A stretch of 24,241 bases of DNA, taken from positions 1 to 24,241 of the IMG/VR virus record IMGVR_UViG_3300031673_000473; one strand, 5' to 3'. Position 1 is the first letter of the stretch. Each line of letters opens with the position of its first letter. This document shows positions 6,884-12,393 of the stretch, piece after piece. The translations under genes were made by a program, and so were the position numbers. Source of the stretch: a virus. Below the pieces are notes generated by a model. That model was given only the letters and a program-made list of their open reading frames with translations. It ran no database searches and was not told the DNA's origin.

Positions 6884-7232
6884 GGCTGATGTATTTCTAC
6901 AGTTCCTCGACTCATGCCGGTTCGATTGCGTGTGAACCTTCTGCTCTTATGTTCGTGCCGTCTTTCCGGCTGTCAGCGTGACTGTACTTTTAAGCGGAAC
7001 TTTCTCACGCATTCCCCGCTTGCTGCTCATGGCTTTCCACCAATATGGGCGCGATGGCCTTATGCTCTTTTGCTGCCCAACAAAAACATTTCGAATGTGC
7101 TTCTACTGTGCTGCGCTACGGGTTCCAGACCTTCGCCATTTTTAGAGCTTCTGCTTAATCCCACCCTTGACCACTTCAGGCCCCCTCGGGATTTGGTCTT
7201 TGCTTCACCAGCCGCGCTTTCGGTTAGCTGAT
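6884..7232 (-). ncRNA. structured RNA resembling HEARO / IscB omega-RNA, no IscB gene beside it
   Basis: About 340 bases without a credible protein frame on the minus strand, purine-rich and full of pairing segments. GGCTGGTG (7213-7206) pairs with CATCAGCC (6891-6884), closing the whole domain. AGACC (7199-7195) pairs with GGTCT (7131-7127), enclosing AATCCC (7193-7188) with GGGATT (7162-7157). GCTCT (7148-7144) pairs with AGAGC (7068-7064), a crossing pair. Hairpins lie at 7098-7086, 7021-6992, 6970-6957 and 6938-6919. The core CCTGAAGTGGTCAAGG with AGCAGAAGC resembles, from memory, the HEARO motif that guides IscB/IsrB. About 20 bases precede the closing stem, room for a guide. I saw the pairings; the family name is inference. 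Confidence 0.55.
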
Positions 7233-7239
7233 GGAGTGC

Positions 7240-7268
7240 ATGATGTCATATCAAGAACGCCGTGTCAA
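7240..7268 (-). promoter_or_regulatory. leftward early promoter (PL-like)
   Basis: Perfect -35 TTGACA (7268-7263), a 17-base spacer and CATCAT (7245-7240, four of six matches). Transcription would begin near 7232-7237, just before the structured RNA. The -35 box is inside a dyad operator, so repression by the Cro-like protein or a repressor is plausible. Confidence 0.6.
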
Positions 7269-7361
7269 ATACTTTTTACACTTATTTTGTACATTAGAGA
7301 AGCGTGATATGGAAAAATACTTAGAAAATATAACATTCAGCTATTGTAAACATTATTTGAC
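7262..7361. promoter_or_regulatory. divergent operator region with inverted related sites
   Basis: The dyad GTGTCAAA-TACT-TTTTACAC spans 7262-7281 (seven of eight half-site bases match). An inverted near-copy, GTAAACATTATTTGAC (7346-7361), agrees with the reverse complement of 7264-7279 at 13 of 16 bases. One site overlaps the leftward -35 box and the other the spacer of the rightward promoter, the arrangement expected of a phage OL/OR pair. The binding protein is unknown; the adjacent Cro-like gene is the natural candidate. Confidence 0.5.
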
Positions 7362-7372
7362 TATGGTAATCT
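7344..7372 (+). promoter_or_regulatory. rightward early promoter giving a leaderless mRNA
   Basis: TTGTAA (7344-7349), a 17-base spacer and TAATCT (7367-7372). The predicted start of transcription coincides with the ATG of the Cro-like gene at 7379, and that gene has no Shine-Dalgarno site, so its mRNA is probably leaderless, as for lambda cI from PRM. Confidence 0.55.
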
Positions 7373-7378
7373 ACCTAC

Positions 7379-7585
7379 ATGAAAGCTAAAAACCTTATTG
7401 ATGTTTTAGGCGGTTGCCAGAACGTAGCCTCAATCCTTAACGAGCAAGGGCTACAGGTTCACACCAGGCAGCGCATTTGGAATTGGTACAAGAAAGACCG
7501 GATACCTGATTGGGCGCAATATGCCTATCCTAAAATTTGGCGCAAGGCCGAAGTTATGATTGAGAAACAGAAAAAAGCAGCATGA
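7379..7585 (+). CDS. Cro/YdaS-like helix-turn-helix regulator
   Basis: A 68-residue basic protein. Residues 9-45 give the pattern of Cro-like HTH proteins that begin with LGG and end with a recognition helix followed by IPDWAQ (ASILNEQGL, then QRIWNWYKKDRIPDW). Such proteins bind operators in the divergent switch and set early transcription. It is the first rightward gene, directly after the operator region, and has a leaderless start. Its stop overlaps the next ORF (ATGA). A YdaS-type toxin-antitoxin role is an alternative, but its context favours Cro. Confidence 0.75.
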   Translation: MKAKNLIDVLGGCQNVASILNEQGLQVHTRQRIWNWYKKDRIPDWAQYAYPKIWRKAEVMIEKQKKAA

Positions 7586-7752
7586 CACAAGTCTCATCAG
7601 TGCTGAAAAGCACTTTATACCCAATTCAGGAGTTAAGAATTCCGAACTGGGTATTTTTTTATTCGTTAATCGAGCAATCCAGCAAGCAGTTTGCCAGCGC
7701 GGTGCAGGCATTGGAGCGGATTCAACGCTCGGGGATAAAGGCGGTTGCATGA
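7582..7752 (+). CDS. 56-residue hypothetical protein, contains a terminator-like hairpin
   Basis: A short ORF with ATGA overlaps at both ends. The residues look like a real protein (LRIPNWVFFYSLIEQ, then a helix SKQFASAVQALERIQRS). Its coding sequence includes a boxB-like hairpin (7600-7613) and a terminator-like hairpin with a T run (7617-7661), the latter encoding YPIQ...NWVFFY. Coding capacity and RNA structure therefore overlap. The family is unknown; the position matches the nutR-tR1 interval of lambdoid phages. Confidence 0.65.
   Translation: MTQVSSVLKSTLYPIQELRIPNWVFFYSLIEQSSKQFASAVQALERIQRSGIKAVA
7600..7613 (+). promoter_or_regulatory. boxB-like hairpin after the Cro-like gene
   Basis: GTGCT-GAAA-AGCAC is a perfect five-base stem with a GNRA tetraloop, 15 bases after the Cro-like stop. 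Lambda-type boxB hairpins have a similar short stem and purine loop in the same map position. No clear boxA precedes it, and no N-like gene is recognised, so this is tentative. Confidence 0.35.
7617..7661 (+). terminator. intragenic terminator-like hairpin (tR1-like)
   Basis: ATACCCAATTC (7617-7627) pairs with GAACTGGGTAT (7643-7653) with one mismatch, followed by T7. The form is a rho-independent terminator, yet it lies within the 56-residue ORF. It could attenuate rightward transcription beyond the Cro-like gene unless antitermination occurs. Confidence 0.55.
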
Positions 7753-7985
7753 AAGTTCCATCATGGCTTTATGAACTTAAGTCTGACAGCACCTTAAATT
7801 CAAGGGACGTTGCAGGAATACTTGGCATCACTGTTCATGCCATGGAAATGAGAGTTATTAGAGGTAAATTCCCCCTACCCGATCATCATATTATTAGATG
7901 GAGAGAAAGATCGGTTCCATCTAAGCAATGGTACGTTAAAACCATCATCAAATTCATTAAATCTCAACATGTGGAGGTGATATGA
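7749..7985 (+). CDS. helix-turn-helix DNA-binding protein
   Basis: A 78-residue basic protein. Residues 15-40 read as a helix-turn-helix (TLNSRDVAGILGITVHAME), followed by a basic recognition/wing part (MRVIRGKFPLPDHHIIRWRER), similar to AlpA/excisionase-type proteins. I use the ATG at 7749 (AAGGCGG nearby, ATGA overlap with the previous ORF), not the longer frame from 7560, which overlaps two genes. It occupies the place of lambda cII, but a cII function is not shown. It overlaps the next gene by four bases. Confidence 0.72.
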   Translation: MKVPSWLYELKSDSTLNSRDVAGILGITVHAMEMRVIRGKFPLPDHHIIRWRERSVPSKQWYVKTIIKFIKSQHVEVI

Positions 7986-8248
7986 AAGACGAACCTATCA
8001 GTGTTGGCGATTTAGTGATGGTCATCAAGCCTAAGTCGTGCTGTGGGGCTGGCCAGATTGGGTTTATCTTTATTGCTGAAGATGTAAGAAGGGGAGAAGG
8101 CACGTGCGCGCACTGCGGGGATAAAGATAACGACTGGTCTGCGAAAGTATCTGGTGTGGATGGATGGGTACAAACATACCGCCTAAAACGCATCCCGCCA
8201 CAGACTGAGTTGGAGTCTGTCGATCAGCCGGAAGAGGTGACAGCATGA
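7982..8248 (+). CDS. hypothetical protein with SH3-like start and Cys motifs
   Basis: An 88-residue protein. The first 30 residues (ISVGDLVMVIKPKSCCGAGQIGFI) suggest a small beta-barrel of KOW/SH3 type, and CAHCG (42-46) with the CC pair may bind zinc. Both ends overlap neighbours by four bases. Similar small proteins occur in early regions of proteobacterial phages. Function is not known. Confidence 0.72.
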   Translation: MKDEPISVGDLVMVIKPKSCCGAGQIGFIFIAEDVRRGEGTCAHCGDKDNDWSAKVSGVDGWVQTYRLKRIPPQTELESVDQPEEVTA

Positions 8249-8334
8249 CCCCTAACGATATTCTGCTCATCCTGATTATCGTCTCTCTCGCGCTGATAAT
8301 CGGCCTATTCGTGCATTGGGCGGGGAAGGATTAA
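8245..8334 (+). CDS. 29-residue membrane peptide
   Basis: A short ORF with ATGA overlap to the previous gene. Residues 5-26 are strongly hydrophobic (ILLILIIVSLALIIGLFVHW), a single membrane helix. The next gene starts two bases after its TAA. Translation is inferred from the coupling and composition. Confidence 0.5.
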   Translation: MTPNDILLILIIVSLALIIGLFVHWAGKD

Positions 8335-8336
8335 CC

Positions 8337-8540
8337 ATGCACAGCGCAATTCTAGCCAAAAGTGCTCGACTCCAGCGCGTCTACAAACTGCTCCAGGATG
8401 GTAAGCCTCACACAACCCGGGACATAATCCGCAAAGCCTCTGTGTGTGCTGTGAACAGTATTATTGCCGAATTGAGAGAGAATGGTGTGACTATCGAGTG
8501 CCAGCGCGAGGGTGCAATCTGGCGATATTGGATGACTTGA
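8337..8540 (+). CDS. small winged-helix/HTH protein
   Basis: A 67-residue protein. VYKLLQDGKPHTTRDIIRKA and the following SVCAVNSIIAELRENG form helices typical of a winged helix, ending with a wing strand (IECQREGAIWRYW). I use the ATG at 8337 (AAGGA upstream) over an upstream in-frame start within the membrane peptide gene. Probably a DNA-binding regulator or replication accessory; not assigned to a family. Confidence 0.7.
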   Translation: MHSAILAKSARLQRVYKLLQDGKPHTTRDIIRKASVCAVNSIIAELRENGVTIECQREGAIWRYWMT

Positions 8541-8548
8541 ATTACCGC

Positions 8549-8576
8549 TTGCAAATTGTCGGGATTAGCGTATATT
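8549..8576 (+). promoter_or_regulatory. possible promoter for the replication genes
   Basis: TTGCAA (8549-8554), a 16-base spacer and TATATT (8571-8576), just after the stop at 8540 and ahead of the replication genes. The match is good, but no experimental or conserved support is visible. Confidence 0.4.
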
Positions 8577-8620
8577 TTTAACCCAAGGCTGTGATTGGCC
8601 TATTAGCGCAAGGATATTCA

Positions 8621-8728
8621 GTGAGTAATTCGCCCAGCATCATCTTTAAGACCCTATTCAGGCTGCTTGCCAGTCCTTGCCGGGGAACAATCGCCTTAAT
8701 TATGGTGCTGGGCAAAGAACTTTTATGA
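8621..8728 (+). CDS. 35-residue hydrophobic basic ORF before the replication gene
   Basis: A GTG-started frame with AAGGAT seven bases upstream, reaching a TGA that overlaps the ATG of the replication gene (ATGA). Residues are basic and hydrophobic (IIFKTLFRLLASPCRG, IALIMVLG). It may act as a leader that couples translation of the following gene, which lacks a strong ribosome site of its own. Confidence 0.5.
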   Translation: MSNSPSIIFKTLFRLLASPCRGTIALIMVLGKELL

Positions 8729-9561
8729 AATGGTTTAAGCACCAGGCAACAGCCAGAAATGATGAGCGCATATCGAAGCTTGAAGATCGGGCTGGACTTG
8801 AGGCTTATGGTTTTTATTTCAAAATGCTAGAAATAGTAGCTGAAGTTATAGATGCAACAGACAAGCACGAGGTAAGTTACAGCCTGTCAAGATGGGGTCG
8901 TCAGACTAACATCACATCAAAAAAGTGGCTGTTCTTGTCTCAATGTTGCTCTGACGTTGGTCTGATGATTGTCTGTCGAGTAGCTGACGAAGGCCTGACG
9001 AAGGACTACCAAATATCTGTTAAAATTCCCAACTTATTGAAATATAGAGATAACCACACTAAAAACTTGCAAGCGACTTATAAGCAAGAAGTAGAGTTAG
9101 AGAAAGAGCAAGAAGTAGAGTTAGAGAAAGAAAAACCAAAGTCAAAAGACTCGTCGCCGCAAAAAGCGCCGACCAAGGCAACCAGACTTCCAAAGGATTG
9201 GGTATTGCCAAAAAAATGGGGGGAGTGGGCTTTGGCAGAAAAACCGCATTTGACTGCGGAGGATGTTCGGGTGATGGCTGACACGTTCAAGGATCACTGG
9301 ATCGCCAATGCAAGCAGAGCTACCGGAAAGAAGGATGACTGGCAGGCAACCTGGCGTAATTGGGTGAGAAATCAGAAGGAAAGTCATCAGCAGCCACAAC
9401 GGGTTCAGGAAGCACGATTGGATTTTGTAAGTCAAGTGATGGGAGGACGAAATGGAAATGACAGAGCGCTTAAAGACATTGCCCCGCGACCTGCAATCGA
9501 GGGTGATGCACAAACTGTTCGAGAAATTGACTTTCGCCTTCGGGAACCAGATGGCGGCTAA
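8725..9561 (+). CDS. phage replication initiator-like protein (DUF4373 N-terminus)
   Basis: A 278-residue protein. The N-terminus (MKWFKHQATARND, GLEAYGFYFKMLEIVAE) matches the DUF4373 winged-helix domain of phage O-like/DnaD-like replication proteins. A Glu/Lys linker with a tandem repeat (residues about 121-137) follows, then a C-terminal part (FKDHWIANASRATGKKDDWQATWRNWVR) typical of O/DnaT-type proteins that contact helicase loaders. It starts at the ATG at 8725, coupled to the upstream short ORF, in preference to a TTG at 8677. It overlaps the P-like gene by 110 bases. Origin iterons were not found. Confidence 0.78.
   Translation: MKWFKHQATARNDERISKLEDRAGLEAYGFYFKMLEIVAEVIDATDKHEVSYSLSRWGRQTNITSKKWLFLSQCCSDVGLMIVCRVADEGLTKDYQISVKIPNLLKYRDNHTKNLQATYKQEVELEKEQEVELEKEKPKSKDSSPQKAPTKATRLPKDWVLPKKWGEWALAEKPHLTAEDVRVMADTFKDHWIANASRATGKKDDWQATWRNWVRNQKESHQQPQRVQEARLDFVSQVMGGRNGNDRALKDIAPRPAIEGDAQTVREIDFRLREPDGG
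9084..9131 (+). repeat. 24-base tandem duplication inside the replication gene
   Basis: Two perfect adjacent copies of a 24-base unit (9084-9107 and 9108-9131) that encode the repeated Glu/Val/Leu/Lys linker. The duplication keeps the frame, lengthening the interdomain linker by eight residues. Confidence 0.9.
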
Positions 9562-9835
9562 GTGGCAAGGATTGGACATGCAAGCGGTGTATCAGGATTG
9601 GGCTGATGCGCTGGCTGAGTGTTCACTTGGCGCGATCAATTACGGAATAAACCACGCGAAGCTGCAAGAGCATCCACCTAGCCAGGGTGCGTTTGTTGCG
9701 TACTGCAAGCAATACAAACCACCGCTGATTGCTGACCGGCTGGAAAACCTGCACGTCAAGGATACGGAAAAAGGATTGGCGGAGATTGCCCGCATCAAGG
9801 AAATGCTGACTGCCAAAATGAAAGTCGAAGCATGA
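9452..9835 (+). CDS. lambda P-like replication protein (helicase-loader type)
   Basis: A 127-residue protein, shorter than lambda P. The central part MAAKWQGLDMQAVYQDWADA and the sequence HPPSQGAFVAYCKQY are typical of phage P-type proteins, which bring host DnaB helicase to the O-bound origin. The start has GGGAGGAC seven bases upstream and lies within the upstream gene's 3' end (110-base overlap). The C-terminus is a charged helix. An O-P pair is thus present, though both are diverged. Confidence 0.72.
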   Translation: MEMTERLKTLPRDLQSRVMHKLFEKLTFAFGNQMAAKWQGLDMQAVYQDWADALAECSLGAINYGINHAKLQEHPPSQGAFVAYCKQYKPPLIADRLENLHVKDTEKGLAEIARIKEMLTAKMKVEA

Positions 9836-10101
9836 CACCCGATACCCGCAAATTTATCGCTGACCTGGATGCCCAGTGGCGTGAATTCTGGAATGAGCGC
9901 GCTGGAATTCTCGAATACTTGGGACTAGTGCCACGTGAAACAGCAGAGCAGATCGCCTGGATGGAAACCTCCGCCGCCATGCTGAAGAGCCGCGTGATGC
10001 AGATTGCCGAGAAGCAAGCGCACAAACCTCATCCTTTGACCATGCCAAAGCAGCAGCCGATTGCTGACCGCAAAATGTTATCTGCCGGAGATCAATCATG
10101 A
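9832..10101 (+). CDS. hypothetical protein
   Basis: An 89-residue protein: helical N-terminal two-thirds (DLDAQWREFWNERAGILEYL) with a polar, proline-containing C-terminus. Four-base overlaps join it to both neighbours, so it is probably translated with the replication genes. No recognised family. Confidence 0.68.
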   Translation: MTPDTRKFIADLDAQWREFWNERAGILEYLGLVPRETAEQIAWMETSAAMLKSRVMQIAEKQAHKPHPLTMPKQQPIADRKMLSAGDQS

Positions 10102-10274
10102 CACAGACACTCAACCAACAAAAACTTGATGTACTGCGAGTCCTCCGCGCAATGGCGATCGACAACCACAAGATGAAGTTGGAAGCGCTAGACGCAGACA
10201 TAGCGAATCTCGCAGTGCTTGTGGATATGGAAAGAGAGCAACGTGAAAATATTGGGGGTGAGCATGCGCATTGA
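10098..10274 (+). CDS. 58-residue helical hypothetical protein
   Basis: A short ORF with ATGA overlap upstream. The residues are helix-forming with a heptad-like pattern (LDVLRVLRAMAIDNHKMKLEALDADIANL; read as two parts around IDNHK), suggesting a coiled-coil hairpin. It ends just before another small gene. Not assigned. Confidence 0.6.
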   Translation: MTQTLNQQKLDVLRVLRAMAIDNHKMKLEALDADIANLAVLVDMEREQRENIGGEHAH

Positions 10275-10330
10275 TTCGAGTTCTACGCTGGTTGAGCTTT
10301 CGGGAATATCTAACGGTTAGGAGAAATGAG

Positions 10331-10504
10331 ATGGAAGATGATGAATACGCAGATTATGTTCTGTTGCGCGAAAAAGAAATAGCAGAATTGGGATATGAGA
10401 TAGATGCGCTGAAGGCATTATTAAAAGACGTATTTAATACAGTCAGCCTGAACGGTAATCCATATCTTTGCGAGAGAATAATGAACGCTATAGGGGAGGA
10501 ATGA
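10331..10504 (+). CDS. 57-residue acidic helical protein
   Basis: I take the ATG at 10331 with AGGAG eight bases upstream, not a TTG 60 bases earlier. The protein has an acidic start (MEDDEYADYVLL) followed by a coiled-coil-like helix (REKEIAELGYEIDALKALL). A very short frame (10264-10320) with a good ribosome site lies just upstream and may serve as a leader. Function unknown. Confidence 0.6.
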   Translation: MEDDEYADYVLLREKEIAELGYEIDALKALLKDVFNTVSLNGNPYLCERIMNAIGEE

Positions 10505-10507
10505 GAC

Positions 10508-11257
10508 GTGAAAAAAATACCGCAAATATGGATGAATGGAGGAGGTGTTCAATCTGCCGCTATTGCTGCATTAATCGTACAAGGAAAACTAAAAAAGCCA
10601 GATTATGCAATCATTGTTGATACCGAGCGCGAGCAAAGTACAACTTGGAAATATCTTGATAATGTAATTCAGCCAGCGTTATCGCGTGTTAGATTAAATG
10701 TAACTCGCATTAAAAAAGGTGAATTTGCCACCGTTGATATTTGGGGGGGTAAAGACAAGAAAACTTTATTGATTCCAGCCTTCACAAATATAAATGGTAA
10801 TGTCGGAAAGTTATCGACATTTTGTTCAAACGAATGGAAGAAACGAGTTGGCGAACGGTGGCAAAGAAACATGGGAATACAAAAATCAGTAGTTTGGCTG
10901 GGGATTAGTTGCGATGAAAAGCAGCGACTCAGGCCATCAGATGATATTCGCTATCCATTGATTGAATTGGGGATGAACCGCGGTGATTGTGTGAAACTTG
11001 TTTATGACATGGGCTGGCCCAGCGCACCGCGTTCAAGCTGCTATATGTGTCCCAACCATACTGCTGCTGAATGGCGTGATATTCGTCGTAACAAGCCAGC
11101 AGACTGGTCAGCAGCAATTAGTTTTGAAAGAAGCTTACGCGATATAGATAAAAATGCGTTTTTGCATCACGATTGCGTGCCGTTAGAAGATGCGGATTTA
11201 GAAGAAATTAATGGAGTTTTGTTCGGCCACTGCGATACTGGAATGTGCTTCGTTTAA
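10508..11257 (+). CDS. PP-loop ATPase, PAPS-reductase-like phage protein
   Basis: A 249-residue protein. NGGGVQS (10-16) is the PP-loop that binds ATP pyrophosphate in adenine-nucleotide alpha-hydrolases. A conserved Cys follows in FCSNEWKKR (C106), and a CYMCPNH motif lies at 178-184. These Cys could hold an iron-sulfur cluster or zinc, as in PAPS-reductase/DndC-type enzymes. The family activates a substrate by adenylylation, often for sulfur transfer. In a phage it could modify DNA or nucleotides, but no other modification gene of that type is beside it. The gene is separated by several bases on both sides. Confidence 0.82.
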   Translation: MKKIPQIWMNGGGVQSAAIAALIVQGKLKKPDYAIIVDTEREQSTTWKYLDNVIQPALSRVRLNVTRIKKGEFATVDIWGGKDKKTLLIPAFTNINGNVGKLSTFCSNEWKKRVGERWQRNMGIQKSVVWLGISCDEKQRLRPSDDIRYPLIELGMNRGDCVKLVYDMGWPSAPRSSCYMCPNHTAAEWRDIRRNKPADWSAAISFERSLRDIDKNAFLHHDCVPLEDADLEEINGVLFGHCDTGMCFV

Positions 11258-11279
11258 TAGCCTAGCCATGAAGCTGCCC

Positions 11280-11531
11280 CCACCCTAACCGAAGCATAAC
11301 TCAAATAGGAGAATGAAATGGATGACCAAATTCAGCAATTAGAAAAAAGCCTTGCAATGGATAAGTTAAGGCCAGATCAATGCACTTGTGGCCACTCTAA
11401 ATCAGCGCATGACAGTGGATATGCTTTCTGTTGGTTTTGTAGGTGTAATGAATTTATAGATTCAGGGCGTGAACGCGATCATGAACCTTCCCGCCACCCT
11501 AACCGAAGCATAACTCAAATAGGAGAATGAA
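11280..11531 (+). repeat. pair of identical 38-base direct repeats
   Basis: Copies at 11280-11317 and 11494-11531 are identical and contain TAACCGAAGCATAACTCAAA plus the AGGAG ribosome site of the following gene. A weaker similarity extends about 14 bases upstream (CATGAA...CCC). Each copy lies just before a gene start, and the second also encodes the end of the 70-residue protein. Confidence 0.9.
11318..11530 (+). CDS. small Cys/His-rich phage protein
   Basis: A 70-residue protein with CTCGHSKSAH (22-31) and CWFCRC (38-43), a pattern common to small phage proteins with one zinc site. The N-terminus is helical and acidic. The ATG has AGGAG upstream inside a 38-base repeat, and the C-terminal residues are encoded by the second repeat copy. 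Function is not known. Confidence 0.72.
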   Translation: MDDQIQQLEKSLAMDKLRPDQCTCGHSKSAHDSGYAFCWFCRCNEFIDSGRERDHEPSRHPNRSITQIGE

Positions 11532-11532
11532 G

Positions 11533-11799
11533 ATGAATTGCACATGTGTTTCTGATCTTGAAAAAAAGCTATTAGCCCATTGTAGCGAACAGGGTAAATA
11601 TAAAAAGCCAGTCAAGGGTGTTCGTGTGCTTGGAATTGCAATTACGTTTGGCCGTAATGAAGCAAAGATACGGACTTGTAGCTCAATCGAAGTTGAACTG
11701 GAAGGCCAGAAGAAAAAAGAAATGATAAGCATGTTTCATACATTCTGCCCGTTCTGTGGAATCAAGCAGGATGATAACCAGTCCGGAAACGCAGCATAA
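11533..11799 (+). CDS. zinc-ribbon-like protein, right-arm copy of an inverted gene pair
   Basis: An 88-residue homologue of the gene at 2082-2330, on the opposite strand. It has the same CTC, H/C and CPFCG residues. The C-terminal end differs (QSGNAA). I start it at the ATG at 11533 (AGGAG seven bases upstream), which also aligns with the start of the other copy; an ATG six bases earlier is too close to the ribosome site. The gene lies after the 38-base repeat. Function unknown, but retention of two diverging copies suggests both are used. Confidence 0.8.
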   Translation: MNCTCVSDLEKKLLAHCSEQGKYKKPVKGVRVLGIAITFGRNEAKIRTCSSIEVELEGQKKKEMISMFHTFCPFCGIKQDDNQSGNAA

Positions 11800-11821
11800 C
11801 TCAAATCACCAGGAGGTAATC

Positions 11822-12007
11822 ATGCTAACCGACATGCAAATCCAGCAAATATACCTAGCATCCCGCAGCGCAGAGGAGTTCGCCCAAGCTTGTTACCTGG
11901 CCGGCCGCCGTGAGCAGCAGAAGCTGGATGCCGAATTAGCGCGCAAGTATCCGTTCTCGCCGGTGATCGGGAAGAACACCGCGGATGCGATTGAGAGGGC
12001 GGAATGA
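11822..12007 (+). CDS. small hypothetical phage protein
   Basis: A 61-residue helical protein (MLTDMQIQQIYLASRSAEEF) with AGGAGGT seven bases before the ATG. An earlier in-frame start would overlap the previous gene and lacks a site. The stop overlaps NinB (ATGA), so it belongs to the same unit. No family assigned. Confidence 0.7.
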   Translation: MLTDMQIQQIYLASRSAEEFAQACYLAGRREQQKLDAELARKYPFSPVIGKNTADAIERAE

Positions 12008-12393
12008 GCGACAAGAGAATATATTTCCTCGTCCACGAAACCGCGCGCAAGCTGGCCGCAGCTCAGGTCATGCTGGCCCCTGATGGCTTTGTGGTCGAGA
12101 TAAAGCCGCCCACCCGTTCATTAGAGCAGAATGCGAGGCTCTGGAGTATGCTAAACGAGATCGCCGCGCAAGTGGAATGGTACGGGCGCAAACTGGATTC
12201 CGAATCTTGGAAACACATTTTTAGCAGCTCATTACGCAAAATGGATGTTGTGCCGAATCTTGACGGAACTGGATTTGTTGCGCTTGGATTATCCACCTCG
12301 AAAATGAGCAAGCGCGAATTATCTGATCTGATGGAGCTGATAAGCGCATTCGGCGCAGAGCATAATGTTAAATTCTCGGATGGCGTGCAATGA
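12004..12393 (+). CDS. ninB: NinB recombination protein
   Basis: A 129-residue protein matching NinB in length and in residues: PPTRSLEQNARLWSMLNEIA, WYGRKLDSESWKHIF, VVPNLDGTGFVALG, then STSKMSKRELSDLMELI and FGAEH. In lambdoid phages NinB (Orf) is a single-strand-binding recombination mediator that can replace host RecFOR functions. It sits in the nin-like stretch ahead of a methyltransferase and nucleases. It overlaps upstream and downstream frames by four bases. The product call is strong. Confidence 0.9.
   Translation: MSDKRIYFLVHETARKLAAAQVMLAPDGFVVEIKPPTRSLEQNARLWSMLNEIAAQVEWYGRKLDSESWKHIFSSSLRKMDVVPNLDGTGFVALGLSTSKMSKRELSDLMELISAFGAEHNVKFSDGVQ

Noticed and set aside
6919-6938. GGTTC...GAACC hairpin resembling a tRNA T arm
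   Set aside because: The loop is ten bases and no acceptor, D or anticodon arms can be placed around it; it is better explained as a hairpin of the structured RNA.
6914-7231. A 105-codon plus-strand frame across the structured RNA region
   Set aside because: It is Cys/Leu/Pro-rich, lacks a ribosome site, and is the antisense of the proposed RNA; its residues look like a chance frame.
10264-10320. An 18-codon frame with a good ribosome site
   Set aside because: Too short to support as a gene; mentioned as a possible leader of the 10331 gene.
11284-11509. CTAACCGAA shared by the proposed guide tail and the two 38-base repeats
   Set aside because: Only nine bases match, and one chance match in 24 kb is not surprising; too weak to call a target.
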